A stretch of 64,000 bases of DNA from Isochrysis galbana (taxonomy: Eukaryota > Haptophyta > Isochrysidales > Isochrysidaceae), in contig CM030933.1 in assembly GCA_018136815.1 (NCBI GenBank), forward strand, positions 7,231,137 to 7,295,136, given 5' to 3'. This document shows positions 31,901 to 42,060 of the stretch, piece by piece. The position numbers and the translations under genes were made by a program. The notes under the pieces are model-generated. The model saw only the letters and a list, made by a program, of their open reading frames with translations. It was not told the origin of the DNA and did not search any database. Numbering within the stretch: position 1 is the first letter of the stretch; every line of letters begins with the position of its first letter.

Positions 31901-31962
31901 ATCAGTGTGCGTGCGCTCTCACTGTGGATCCTTCTGCTCCTAACCGGTCTCGTAAACAGTGA
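28927..31962 (+). CDS. Large protein with N-terminal GT-A (family 2-like) glycosyltransferase domain
   Basis: One open frame of 1,011 residues from ATG 28927; the frame is open further upstream without an ATG. Residues about 10-300 look like a GT-A glycosyltransferase: VTLIVVPKDWYSHALEGLHVLRR, then PYYAVLGNDTWGDEGWLEKLVE, in which NDT sits where DXD/DDD is usual, and LEPYAVVTYRKVRP. The middle and C-terminal two-thirds (about 320-1011) match nothing I recognise; they contain LALLV-type helices, IWLWLRDAAG and an acidic DDDDACGGD loop. No signal peptide or clear membrane helix is visible. Donor sugar and acceptor are unknown. The size is well above a typical single-domain enzyme, so this is either a multidomain enzyme or a fusion. 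Confidence 0.6.
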   Translation: MAVAPSPLSDQLAELVTLIVVPKDWYSHALEGLHVLRRQYPRVHLLYCLSSPCPAELEVELHAESERSSTLTVLRSEPLASPYEMRQAAAARVTTPYYAVLGNDTWGDEGWLEKLVETAEAEPTAAVIQPLILERSVTHNDTLHVWWNPIRLIATRRGDILSTSFDNAMVRLKPPELQKILRPRCELAFIEDHALLVRTAAFPTHKPPLWDARASARREFFDLAWTVAASGHRAILEPYAVVTYRKVRPLKVDDLAFFVARRHDEACVRAMTYLDRKWRICTRMDRWHESHRDEALTGTVFEGAALPYDMMGSLRLVLCLLGLLGMNRFRMHWCSSEEMVSRKPTSRRSCAPSSRTASSSLCADDACTEGDEEQRWQDEMDVVGALRAVDGFVSNAGTDRRGRCCLGIDASQSRIDVRHLHTDESAVYSPFSMLIGGEKAHNAMANDLETVPSLSSLSYSGVVLLQPCSLIAEEDQALRQLEELSVIPYSSFALFCLHGVKRRSFLSDVLVPLASACFRAGASAARGAGGTDERLDIWLWLRDAAGATERVKNRLATICTVQGAQLSAVWNEASPAALLRLAWPLQLVRWAYKPLRVDELIHAMSAIETRTQVGSRCQSTTMEWGRQLKSRIVRALRLSSRRPLSRRATLVLCNPFMPESTISLEFVVRPTAVAARWLQQLEFLQRRRIGIKYRRRFYAFPHDERTLASVASELTAAAAVLNAWVPGVVPEHLLQGRACHIAIPQLVQEDCTTRTPEISTERPQLAMGGEMMYGDGQAREWEGGYSQLQLNALHKVFEDLRGSIEAPAVFFVNAPLCVQEALEDFNLHIHRLEDMHRQRERIEKGQPTTPRVTVAFEHGRPRIPLLDCDLQHFSVQMSFGTLYLNYCVVGKHLLELFQDDDDACGGDNVRPQRMMSADVQGYFGPSMSDEEASLRLANFFDWLRASPERRARWGALDEKLCLGRIPVADLDRDCHALEGLSEPEIVELIGRHQCACALTVDPSAPNRSRKQ

Positions 31963-32104
31963 ATGGGATGGATATAATACTACTAAGAATAAAAAACAAC
32001 TGAATATTAGTGCCGCTAATGCCACTGGCCATGCACCAACACGCCAAGCCACGACACACATGACCGCGCTCCATGGCAGCGCCTGAATAGCATTCCCGCA
32101 CCGC

Positions 32105-32167
32105 CTGCCAAGGCCGCCACCCACCGGGCGAATATAAGTTCTGCCCCCGGTGACCTGGCCTTGCCAG
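32105..32167 (+). other. 63-bp conserved hairpin, copy 2
   Basis: Arms CTGCCAAGGCC and GGCCTTGCCAG pair with one mismatch; inner CACCGGG pairs with CCCGGTG; the loop contains GCGAATATAAG. Equal in length to the copy at 7438-7500. It lies 143 bp after the stop of the glycosyltransferase-like gene. Confidence 0.7.
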
Positions 32168-33625
32168 AAAAAAACTTTTAATATTATTCTCGCCTCTCGC
32201 GTGGCCTAGTATCGTGCTATGCTAGCACGCCTTCGCTCTTTCCCTACCCTTCACCAACCTGCCTTGCGGCGACTCCCCTCGTGCACTACTAAGGGGCCTG
32301 GGTCGTGCGGGGGTGGTTGGATATGGCGGGCTGAGGTGGCGTTCCGTCGAAAGAGGACCACGCGAACGTTTTATCTTTTACATCATGTGTGATTAGAAAC
32401 AATGTTATTGATTTCCCGGCACATGGCCTCTAGGCGCGCCGCTGAGCGCAAGCGCAAGGCGGGCAGGCCATGTGGGATGATTGGTTAGAGTTGGAGGAGG
32501 TGGATGAGGCTATGAGGCTGGAGGTGGCTCGGGAGCGGCGGCGATGGGAGCGTGAGGAACAGGGAGAGAGTGGGAAGGCGTGGAAGGCACGCCTCCGCTA
32601 CCATGTGGTGGGCTTGGTGGAGCTGTGGCTGTGGAATGGCTTGGTGTGTGAGAGAGATGAGACATAATAACATGAGAAGCCTGGCCCACATGAGGCATGG
32701 AGAGTGAGCGATGGGGGACCGAGGGAGCACGCGGGGACAGGGCAGGCACGGCGTGGGCGCACTCTCGGTCATCACGGGGCACCGTGGCACGAAGGCGAGG
32801 ACGGGAGCAGACGGGAGGGGCACAGAGGGCGCTCGACGCTCGGGCAATGGCGCACAGCGTATACGGGACACCAAAGGGAAAACGTCACGCACGCGGGGGG
32901 GGGGGGGGACGCGCGGGAGCAAAGTAGTAGACGGAAAGGGGGGCTCGGCTCAAGTAAGCACTCGGGGGAAAGGCGGGAGGAGAGAGAGGGGAGAGGGCTT
33001 TCGCGGGGGACCGATCGGGATGGTGCAAGGAGGAGGGAATCGGGGTGCGACGGACAAAGGGGGTCGCGCCGCGGGGAAACCTAACCGGGGGCATATGAGA
33101 CGGGTAAGTGTACAAGGCCCCTCCTTTACCCGCAACAGGTGAAAATGTAGATATAGTCGTATTAAGGACGGGAGGGTTGCATCAATTAGTGAGGTAAACC
33201 CGCCACATGAACAATAATAAAAACGACCGTGCACATTCAATGGCTCAACCCAGTGCGTCCCAGTTTCGACGGAACGCGACCTTTACAAGTGAACATTGCA
33301 AAGAAAGATACAACACCATCATTAACAAGAAGAAAATGCTTTGATGTGGCATTATTTCATGGTGCCGCGCAGGTGTGGCTTAGGGCGAAGACATATGCAA
33401 TTGGCGGTGGCCTCTGCGTTATTGAAGGCGATTTGGTCCCACAAGGTATCATAAACCTGTTGTAGCATACGTTCCTGAAGACGAATAAGAAGGAGGGTGG
33501 AGGGGGGCGGGAGGAAGGTGAATTGGACTCAAGCGAGGACCTCGCAAGGCTTCGGTGGTCTTCTTGCCGCCATAACGGGAGGAGAAGCGCGCGTTCTAAC
33601 TATACATGCTACGGTTCGGGCTCTT
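32168..33625. other. Intergenic region with small unassigned frames
   Basis: GCGTTCCGTC motif at 32339 and its inverse at 33268-33277, about 930 bp apart and facing each other. This is a possible element bounded by inverted ends. Inside it, a plus frame at 32470-32667 (MWDDWLELEEVDEAMRLEVA) is short and unrecognised. 32690-33100 is purine/G-rich with a G-run (32896-32908). Confidence 0.45.
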
Positions 33626-36600
33626 TTAGACGAGGGCACAAGTGCAAATCATGCGAACACGTATGTATGCTCCGTGGGAGAAGGACGTTGGTTTCTCGCC
33701 GTGTCTTGTCACCTTCACTCCAATTTCCTGGAGCAATGAGTGGTATGTAGCCCGCCATTGTTGATCAGGTATATGAAACGTGGACACCGCATCGCCGATC
33801 CAGGTGTTTGCTTGCAACGGCTGCCCCCAACATCCCGTTGTCGTTGCTGTCACCGTCCCGACAGACGCTGTGACGACTGAATGCACGTCAGCGATAGAAG
33901 CACCTCTCATGGGCAAGGCGCCACATGCCGGTTGCTGAGACTGCGACGTGATTGCATCCATGGCAACCGCACGTTGACCAAAATTCACGAGCCGCAGTTG
34001 CCTGGCACGCTCGATCTTCTCTTCGCGTTGACGAGAGTTTGTTGATTCAACGAGCTCTCCCCATGTATTGACATGAGGATAAATCTTGCGGAGCATTTCG
34101 AGGGCTGCGGCTTGCTTGGCTTTTTTTTTGAGAGTATTGACTGCCGAGGCATGGCGATTGCCCACCTGGGAGGGGACGGCATGATGAAGCGGAGCTTTGT
34201 TACGAGGGTATGGTGATTCATGGATTTGATTGAACCATGCTTGCTGCCGGATAAAATTGGTCACCCTGTGGTGTAGGGATTGGAGCGCCATAACACGTGG
34301 CGATGTGCAGCGGGTCCCACCTGCACTCTGACCCTATGGAGTGGTGCGTATGCACTTGCCCCTATCACATCGGTAGTCGCGTACTCGGGAAGCTTGCCGA
34401 CGTGCTTGTGGCAGTGCTCTTGTAAGACCATGACGGGTGTTTTCCCAACCTGAACCCGGTGCGGAATGTCCGATGTCGAGGGTGGGATGCCTTCGCACAG
34501 CCACGAGTCAGATTGACTCCAACGTGAGGGCAAACACACACTTGCCGTGGTCCATAGGTTTCCTATGTACCGGGCCACAAAAGATCATGAGCCGCTCTCA
34601 GAAGAAGAGCACATGCTTGCCGTCGAAAAGTGTCATACCTGGGCCTCCAAGATTCTATCATCAGTCAATTTGAGGCGGAGCGTATCGATCTCCAGCTTCT
34701 CTAGCTTCGCAAAAGCCCCATTGTTTTGTTCGACGACGGGACGTTGGCACCCCGGTGCTCCCTTACTTCCTTTGTCCGCGTCTGTGGGCTGAATTAGGTG
34801 AGGGCATAGGATGCGCATAGCCTCACGCGCCGCAACCTACCACAACGAGGCGGACCCCAAACCATAAGATAGGCGAGTTGAGCCAGCTCGAGCAATCTTG
34901 GACTCGCAATTGTTGCAATATTGGGCGACGGAAACTGTTTTCTGACCTGTTTGGAGGCCTTTTTAGTGGTTGATGCCCCACGGGCGACGATCACTCCTTC
35001 AGCGACTACGGACGCCATGAATGGGTTGACAGGGTCTTGCTGAGTCGTCACCACGAGCTCCACACCACAACACATTGCCTGCTCGATACGCCAGACGCGA
35101 TGAGTGGTGAGAGGTCCTCTTCGCTCTTGAGGAACCTGTGCTCGGGGGAAAGGGCTTTGACGACAATGTCCATCTCAAGTTAGCCAGCCGCACCTTTGAG
35201 CAAAACTCGCTGAGGATAGCGAGCGGTGACTTGCCATCGACGATCCATTCAGGCATATCCACGTGGTCTTCGTCGTTTGGCATCATCCACGTCATCTGCC
35301 GTGGAAGATACTCACGACGATTGGAGCGGCTCTCGGCGGGTGAGGTCGTGGCAGGTTCTCTAACCGCAGCCTGGGAATGCGATACGGTCATGCTCGCATT
35401 GTCGACCTGGCATGCGAGGGAATCAGACTGAAAGCGGCAGAGAAAGTGCCAAGGGACGATAGAACAAGTAGGATCATTCACCGCATTCGTCTGCTTAACC
35501 ATGATCCACGAATAAATGAGCACCGAAACGCATCTGGACGATTGCACTTGACAAGTGCTTCAAGCTATCGGGGATGTGGAATGTCTCTCACCACGTAACC
35601 TCCGTCGTTGTCGATGTGGGAGAGAGCGTGCTCCGCGAATGGCGGGAGCGTTGCCTTAAGGATGCTTGTCGTTGTTAGCGGAATGTCAACTGGTAAGAGG
35701 ATGGGTCGCGAGGCGCACGAGACCCTAGAGGCAAGGTGTATCCAACACGGAGCGCCCGATTGGTGTCGCACCTAGACGGGAGGGGAGGCCGTCAGGTATA
35801 AGTGCTGTTCCAAGGCCCAAATGGCCAAATCCGGGAGCAAGCCGAAAAAAAACAATGAAGTTCGCATCTAGGACACACGGCCGTTTGGTATTCTTGACAC
35901 GAATAAAACCTGGAAGAGTAGTCACACTTGCCGCTCCCTCACAACGTTGCGCAGGCTGTGCTGGGCCGGAGTCGACCATGGGCAAGGCAGGAGAGAGGTT
36001 GATGAGCGCGGCATGGCGTGCATCTCAAACCAAATAAAGTTGTGATGCCCAGCCTTTTCCAATAGTGTGCACTCGATCAACAATAAATAGATTGTGACAC
36101 ACCTGCAGCCAACCGCAAGGAAGCGGAGCAACCGAGAGCAGATGACGCCATAAAGCAAATTCGTCAACGTTCTTCTCGGAAGGGCGATCTTTCGCACCAT
36201 CTGAACCAGCGGGAACTTCGCCTTCGGCCCCGCTTTCAGCGTCCTTGGCAGTGCCATAACCAGCTGGACAAATTGATAATGTGCTGCTCTTAGAAGAAAC
36301 AGTCGTCTTGGTGACCGCAACGTCCGCTCTTGCTTGAGCAAGTCGTCTTCCTAGATCATCACTTTGCTCGTGTGTAGCATCGTCTTCCGTGCCATAATAG
36401 TCTCGATGCAATTTCTCTGTAACCTGTAGGGAAAGACCCTCTTCCGACCTACAGCAATTGGCGCGAGGCAGTGATCATTCAGTGCCACGAGAATTGAGTC
36501 GAAAGGAGGCAATGCATCTACATAAGTGGGTCCTTCAATAGCTCAATCCGGGCACGAGTGCATAAATTCGTGCGTTCCAGCAGAAAGAGGTGAAGTACAT

Positions 36601-37405
36601 GCTGGAGCGTGGAGTTCAGCTAAGTAGACAAAGGCTTGACTCACCGATGTGCCCCACTCGCTTCAAGTACCGGCATCCAGCCAGTTGCTCGTGCTGCACG
36701 ACGTGCTCGCGCCACATCTGTCGAAGTTGCAATTGACCACGACTGCCCAGCTATTGAATGTAAGTTCTCAAGCAAGGTGTGTACCAAGCCAGCACGTGGC
36801 CTTGGATCGTGAAGTGTTGTCTCATCTGTGGCTTCTACAGGTGGAACCTTTCCCTCTTGCTCGACGACGATGAGCCCCGCCGATTCAGATGGTGCAGGAC
36901 CCAAGGCCGGACGTGAGTGTGGAATACAGACATGCTCCTGTCGCATGGTCTTGGGTGCATGGTCTACTTCCCGGACGCTTGCACCGCTAGGCTCTCCCTC
37001 ACCCACATTGGCTCCATCAGCAGAGAGCTGCACTGTTGTAGCAGTATCTTGCCGTGTCGATGCATCTGCACCAAGAGCAGAAGTATCGCCTGGTTCTTCA
37101 AATTTGTGCCTCTTGCGTGAGGGTGTCCCATTTGACGAGCACCGCTTCAGGCTATTGTGTACAGGTTGGACCTTGACGTACTTGGGAAGGACTTGCACCT
37201 CCTGATCTCCGTCATCGTACTGCACGTCGCACCTCCCATCCTGATGCACTTGGGTGATAGTGCCGGAGTACCAGTGGGTGCCGGAGGAGCCGAAGCTGGA
37301 GGCACCGAAGCGCGCCTTCACACGCTGCCCGACGGCCAGCTGCTCTGTTGCTACCTCGACGGGGGGCGCCACGTCGTGCAGCAGATAGTGCACCTCGCGC
37401 TCCAT
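33626..37405 (-). CDS. Pasha/DGCR8-like double-stranded RNA-binding protein with N-terminal Tudor-like domain
   Basis: Proposed exons: 37405-36645, 36448-36103, 35771-35592, 35427-35194, 35135-34947, 34886-34841, 34781-34639, 34449-34321 and 34243-33626. All are GT-AG and in phase, about 881 residues. The first residues hold a Tudor-like domain (VGQRVKARF...YDDGDQEV). A WW domain spans the second intron (LPCGWLQ/VRHQSGAPCWIHLASRV, then SRP) and shares the DGCR8 pattern LP.GW....H.SG.P...H..SRV...SRP. Two dsRBDs follow: VDGKSPLAILSEFCSK...ARGASTTKKASKQ, and GKTPVMVLQEHCHKH with LKKKAKQAAALEMLRK. Then comes YPHVNTWGEL, matching DGCR8's PHVKNWGSL. In animals DGCR8 partners Drosha in primary-microRNA cleavage. 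The IPCL heme-ligand motif of DGCR8 is not seen. Exons 6, 8 and 9 are the least certain. Confidence 0.8.
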
Positions 37406-38261
37406 CGCCCGCGCGCCAAATCGATCGGGTTGACGGCACAGCCGCTCGCGAGCGCGAGAAGAAGCAGACTGGGCTCCTCCCCCCCCCCAAAGGGGTAGCC
37501 CAAAATATCCGGATATATCTCCGGGATATTTGATATTTGGGCAGATTTTTGGGAATGAGGTAGCTGTGGATATTTCAAGGATATTTGGGCGCGTCTGGGC
37601 CCCCCAACGCAAAAGAAAACTTGCCGGCGCGTGTGCGCGGGGTGAGAGGGCGACGTGAGGCTGGCGCTACCATGCGTACGAGGTGAGACTAGTAGATACT
37701 TATACTTAATTATAATTAATAAAATGATTCGTTACCGTAATTCCGTAATAAAGACTTCTAACTTCTGTCTTCTATGCCATCACGTAGTCGTAGCCACTGT
37801 CCATCATGGGGGGTGTGGCGCGGTGCGGCGGTATGGCGGTGTGGCTGCATTCTCCCGCCTCCGGCCTATGCCCGGTCGCGAACCGCGAACGCGCGGCTTA
37901 CCCTTACCGCATTCGCACCGCCGTCACTCAGGTTCACGCCGCTCGACTCACTCATGTCGCTCCGCGCCACGCAGGAACGCCGACACAAATTTCGGCGATT
38001 AGCCGAGGCGCGCTCTGAGCGATCCTAGCGACTCGGACGAGTCGCGCCGCGGCGAGACCATCTTATTGGACGAGAGGAGCGCGGCAGCGGGACCGTGGTG
38101 AATGAACAATGAGATTGAAGAGACGACGACCGGGCGTGCCTCGACCCCGATTCCAACTATCCCATTGAAGATAGGACTGCAAGTACTCCACGAGACGTTC
38201 GGCAATGGTGTGATCACCAAGATCACCGCGTCACGACGCCTGCGTCGCATTGGAACAAGAA
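37406..38261. other. Upstream region of the Pasha-like gene, no gene seen
   Basis: 37495-37590 contains repeated GATATTT(G)GG and CCGGATATATC blocks within 180 bp upstream of the ATG on the minus strand, which may be regulatory. 37690-37760 is AT-rich. 37800-38040 has GC-rich frames without domain content. A short Lys/Thr-type frame near 38102-38260 is unassigned. Confidence 0.45.
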
Positions 38262-39190
38262 ATAATAATAATCTATCTGAGCATTAGTACCACTACTCTC
38301 ACTAGCCCGGTACTAACACGACAGCCCTCAGCGCACCTGCCCGTACACCTTGGCGCGTGCTGTTGTCACAGATACATACTCCTATGCACCCTTCCACATC
38401 TCCCCCCTCGCAGGCCCCCGGCTCCCATTCTAACTCCCCACAAGTTAAAATGAGGGAAAACCCATTGAGGCGGTCCGGTCGACGCCGGCCGACTCTCCGG
38501 GAAAAAGCACCGGGGGGGGGGGAGGAACCTCTCGTCAAAAAAGGAGAACGGCCCTTACAGCTCGCGCCGCGAGCGGTCCTCGAAGAAATAAATGTCTGCG
38601 CCCCCCGATACCTGCCACAGGGACGTCTTGAGCCACTCCCTTCTTCTCGCCTCTCCTGTCGCCAGCCGCCCCCCTTCGCCCGTTTGCTAACGCAAACGGG
38701 GCTCGTTTCTCACCACACTCCATCGGGGGGGGTGCAAATCCCCCCCTCTCCCTCGTTCCATTCTCTTCCGCCCCGGTCCCTGCGGCGCGTCGCCATGCGG
38801 CGCGCCATGGCCTGCTCTCAGAGGTCCTTCAGGGGCGCCCAGAGGGCCAGCAAGGGCAGCTCAGGGGGCAGTGGAGGCTGGGGCTCAGCCCCTGGCCCCT
38901 CCTGCCTCTCCCTCGCTCGCCTCGCTGGCCTTGGGTGCCGCCCTGAGGCCCCTGTCTGCCTGGCGACCAGGGATGGGGGGGGGAGTCAGTACGAGAGCAG
39001 GCCCATGCGGGTCTGGGAGTGCGGCTCGCGGCCCGCGCCCACTAGGGGTCTGGGCTGTATTGATGAGTGCCCTGCCCCTGCCAGAGGGCAGGGGCTGGGG
39101 TTGAATGTACGGGCCCACCCCGGGGGGTGTCCGCAATGGAGAGAGGGGGGCGCGAGGCCCCCATTGACCCCCACTTATAAAAGTAGGTTG
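38262..39190 (-). mobile_element. Retroposon E, copy 1
   Basis: 929 bp, nearly identical to the inverted copy 39288-40219. Read on the minus strand it starts CAACCTACTTTTATAAGT and ends in a (TTA)n tail, as LINE-mobilised retroposons do. Its flanks become a 16-bp direct duplication, GCATTGGAACAAGAAA, once the 97-bp central segment is flipped. It has no convincing ORF; long frames across it change between copies and lack domains. Related but diverged copies lie at 12230, 20790-21960, 40860 and 48625-49266. Confidence 0.8.
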
Positions 39191-39287
39191 AGAGAGTTTT
39201 ACCTGGATCAAGATGTTGGGCAGTGTGGTCAGATCCACCGATCCACCCAGTCACAACCCACAACGCGGCCTTTCTTGTTCCAATGCA
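39191..39287. other. Inverted 97-bp target segment between the two retroposons
   Basis: Its left end (GAGAGTTTTACCTGG) is the reverse complement of the sequence just right of copy 2 (40220-40234). Its right end (TTTCTTGTTCCAATGC) is the reverse complement of the sequence just left of copy 1. This is the expected product of inversion by recombination between two inverted retroposon copies. Confidence 0.8.
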
Positions 39288-40219
39288 CAACCTACTTTTA
39301 TAAGTGGGGGTCAATGGGGGCCTCGCGCCCCCCTCTCTCCATTGCGGACACCCCCCGGGGTGGGCCCGTACATTCAACCCCAGCCCCTGCCCTCTGGCAG
39401 GGGCAGGGCACTCATCAATACAGCCCAGACCCCTAGTGGGCGCGGGCCGCGAGCCGCACTCCCAGGCCCGCATGGGCCTGCTCTCGTACTGACTCCCCCC
39501 CCCATCCCTGGTCGCCAGGCAGACAGGGGCCTCAGGGCGGCACCCAAGGCCAGCGAGGCGAGCGAGGGAGAGGCAGGGGGGGCCAGAGGCTGAGCCCCAG
39601 CCTCCACTGCCCCCTGAGCTGCCCTTGCTGGCCCTCTGGGCGCCCCTGAAGGACCTCTGAGAGCAGGCCATGGCGCGCCGCATGGCGACGCGCCGCAGGG
39701 ACCGGGGCGGAAGAGAATGGAACGAGGGAGAGGGGGGGATTTGCACCCCCCCCCGATGGAGTGTGGTGAGAAACGAGCCCCGTTTGCGTTAGCAAATGGG
39801 CGAAGGGGGGCGGCTGGCGACAGGAGAGGCGAGAAGAAGGGAGTGGCTCAAGACGTCCCTGTGGCAGGTATCGGGGGGCGCAGACATTTATTTCTTCGAG
39901 GACCGCTCGCGGCGCGAGCTGTAAGGGCCGTTCTCCTTTTTTGACGAGAGGTTCCTCCCCCCCCCCCCCGGTGCTTTTTCCCGGAGAGTCGGCCGGCGTC
40001 GACCGGACCGCCTCAATGGGTTTTCCCTCATTTTAACTTGTGGGGAGTTAGAATGGGAGCCGGGGGCCTGCGAGGGGGGAGATGCGGAAGGGTGCATAGG
40101 AGTATGTATCTGTGACAACAGCACGCGCCAAGGTGTACGGGCAGGTGCGCTGAGGGCTGTCGTGTTAGTACCGGGCTAGTGAGAGTAGTGGTACTAATGC
40201 TCAGATAGATTATTATTAT
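39288..40219 (+). mobile_element. Retroposon E, copy 2 (inverted)
   Basis: Same 0.93-kb element on the plus strand: starts CAACCTACTTTTATAAGT at 39288 and ends ...GATTATTATTAT at 40219. It differs from copy 1 by only a few bases and C/G-run lengths. After restoring the central inversion it is flanked by a 15-bp duplication, CCAGGTAAAACTCTC, different from that of copy 1. The two copies therefore inserted independently. Confidence 0.8.
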
Positions 40220-40257
40220 CCAGGTAAAACTCTCGTAAAAGAAAAAGAGAGAAGCGG

Positions 40258-40620
40258 ATGGGTCACTGCGTTGAGTCCTACGGTCTGCCGCGCCGACCGC
40301 CGATTCTACACCTTCTTGTCCGGACGGGTGTGGTCAAATCCTGTCTCCTTGCTCGCCAACATTCTGGTTTCTGGTTGTTTCTCGTCGTTTCTCGCTCCTT
40401 CTCGCTTCTCGTTTTCTTTTTCTTCCGTTTAGCTCCGCCCATGCCCATGCATCTTGTTCTGTTTTTAGCTTTCCCTCTCGTTGTCTCCCTCGCGCGGACG
40501 CTCGAATTCTAGCAAGGGGGTGTGTCGCATCCGCGATCGACCTTTTTTTTATATAAAACCTTTTAATTAATTAATTTCTTAATAGTCTCACCGCACACGC
40601 GGCCGCGGACCCTCTACTTT
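40258..40620 (+). repeat. LTR edge with polypurine tract (remnant LTR element)
   Basis: GCAAGGGGGTG is followed at 40518 by TGTCGCATCCGCGATCGACC, the same LTR edge seen at 25998 (minus). The order, G-rich tract then TGTCGCAT, means a plus-strand 3' LTR or its remnant starts at 40518. The preceding 250 bp are CT-rich (TTTCTCGTCG, CTTCTCG) like retroelement untranslated sequence. Confidence 0.5.
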
Positions 40621-40859
40621 CTACTCGCGCAGCAAAACTTTCTACACCCCCTCTCTCCCGGCCCTTTCCCCCCCGCCATCAGGCGACTCCCCCCGTGCAC
40701 TACTAGGGGGATAGGGGAAAAGGGCTTAGATATGGTCGGTGGCCCGCGCCCCCCCCCGGTGATCCGTTCCCCCCTTCCTCCTATGCCTACCGGGCTGGCG
40801 GCGTCCTCAGCCCCGACTTCTCCTGTAAACAGGTGCGGGACTTACATAATTTTCGGTGA

Positions 40860-41275
40860 GCGGAGCCCTCGCTCCGCCCACCCCCTTCTCCGCGCTCTCT
40901 CTCCCCTCTCCTGCAGGCACGCGCGATGGCGTGCCTGCGACAGGCCTGCAGCTGCCTCTGGCGCCCCCTGGAGGCTCCTGGAGGCCAGCTCAGGGGGCAT
41001 AGGAGGCTGGGGCTGGGCCTTGGTCTCCCCTGCCTCGCCCTCGCTGGCGCTCCTGGGCCTCAGGGCCCCCCACTCTGCACCTGTCTGCCTGTCGAACAGG
41101 GGGGGAGGGGGGGTTGGAGCGATGGGCTGGCCACGACAGGCCAGGACGCGCGAGGCAGGCGAGCCTGCCACTGAGAGAGTGGGTCAGCAGGGCAGTGGGC
41201 TCCTGGCAAGCCATCAGGCGTGCCAGGAGCATGGGTGCTTCCTCCCCCATGGCAGGGGAGGATTGAAAAAAAAAA
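40860..41275 (+). repeat. GC-rich retroposon-family copy, diverged
   Basis: Contains CAGCTCAGGGGGCATAGGAGGCTGGGGCTGG, GCTCCTGGCAAGCCATCAGGCGTGCCAGGAG and CCATGGCAGGGGAGGA, matching 21540-21905 and, more loosely, 38262-39190. It ends in a short A-run (41266-41274). Confidence 0.6.
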
Positions 41276-41329
41276 GATCTGAAGATTGAGGGCTACACAC
41301 CTATCGCTACTCGGCCTCTACCTCTACCT

Positions 41330-42060
41330 CCACATAGCGGACATCGCCCTTTCATCCCCTCCCTCCGTTTCCTCCCCTTCCCCCCCTCGTTCCTTTGTCT
41401 TCGGTGTCGGGGGTGCGGCCCTGGTACACTACCATACTACCATGGGCCCGGTTACGGACGCGTGTTCAGGGCAGGCCTATTGGATTTTTCACTCGTGGCA
41501 CTTTTTTCTCGGTCATCCTTATGGTGCTCACGTGACTTGGGGTGTGTTTTGGATTTGTGCTTAGCTCTATCTGAGCTCGATTTCTGTGTTGTTTGTTTAG
41601 TTGTTTGCTTGATTCGGCTCCGAGCCCGCATCCGAGGCAGTCTTTATCATATATTCTACCCCTAGCCATGAGGCTAGCGCCCGCAGCTCCGCGCTAGGAA
41701 TGAGGTTACCTTTGGCACTCAGGTCGATTCTCTTTTTGGGTTGTCGTCCCAAGCCAGCTTGGGCTATGCGCACGCACGGTGTCTCCATGGCCTTAGCGGA
41801 AAAAGCCTTGACGGCGTCTCCCTCGGGCGCGGGGGAAAGCAGAGAAAAAAGTTGTTATGCTCTATGATAATTTTAAAACAATTTAATTTTAAAACAATGC
41901 TCTATAATACAACTGTGGACATTTGATCGCTCAATTCGACTGATGTCCCACAATTGACGGAACGACACCTTCGCGCTGGGAGCATCAAACATCAAATTAA
42001 TCCAACATCTTAGATTCCAAGTTGTTCTGTCATATATGATATCATATATGATATCTCAGT
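41330..42060 (-). pseudogene. LINE 3' end, minus strand, with a flanking repeat edge
   Basis: The minus-strand frame 41788-41597 reads LGRQPKKRIDLSAKGNLIPSAEL, the LINE C-terminal tail. 41330-41440 resembles the 3' UTR block at 42670-42740. 41893-41975 matches 4831-4905 inverted (GACGGAACGACACC). 42025-42060 is AT-rich with nested ATATGATATCATAT palindromes. Confidence 0.6.

Noticed and set aside
35592-36448. WW domain as part of a PCIF1-type cap methyltransferase
   Set aside because: The H.SG.P...H..SRV pattern and the following dsRBDs fit DGCR8/Pasha; no methyltransferase motif (NPPF) follows.
38357-39746. Long open frames on both strands across the inverted retroposons (up to 359 codons)
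   Set aside because: They lie in GC-rich repeat sequence, run through both copies on opposite strands, change frame between copies and show no domain; artefacts of composition.
38262-40219. A single large palindromic DNA transposon with 930-bp terminal inverted repeats
   Set aside because: Each arm has its own long, different target duplication and a (TTA)n tail, so two retroposon insertions plus inversion explain it better.
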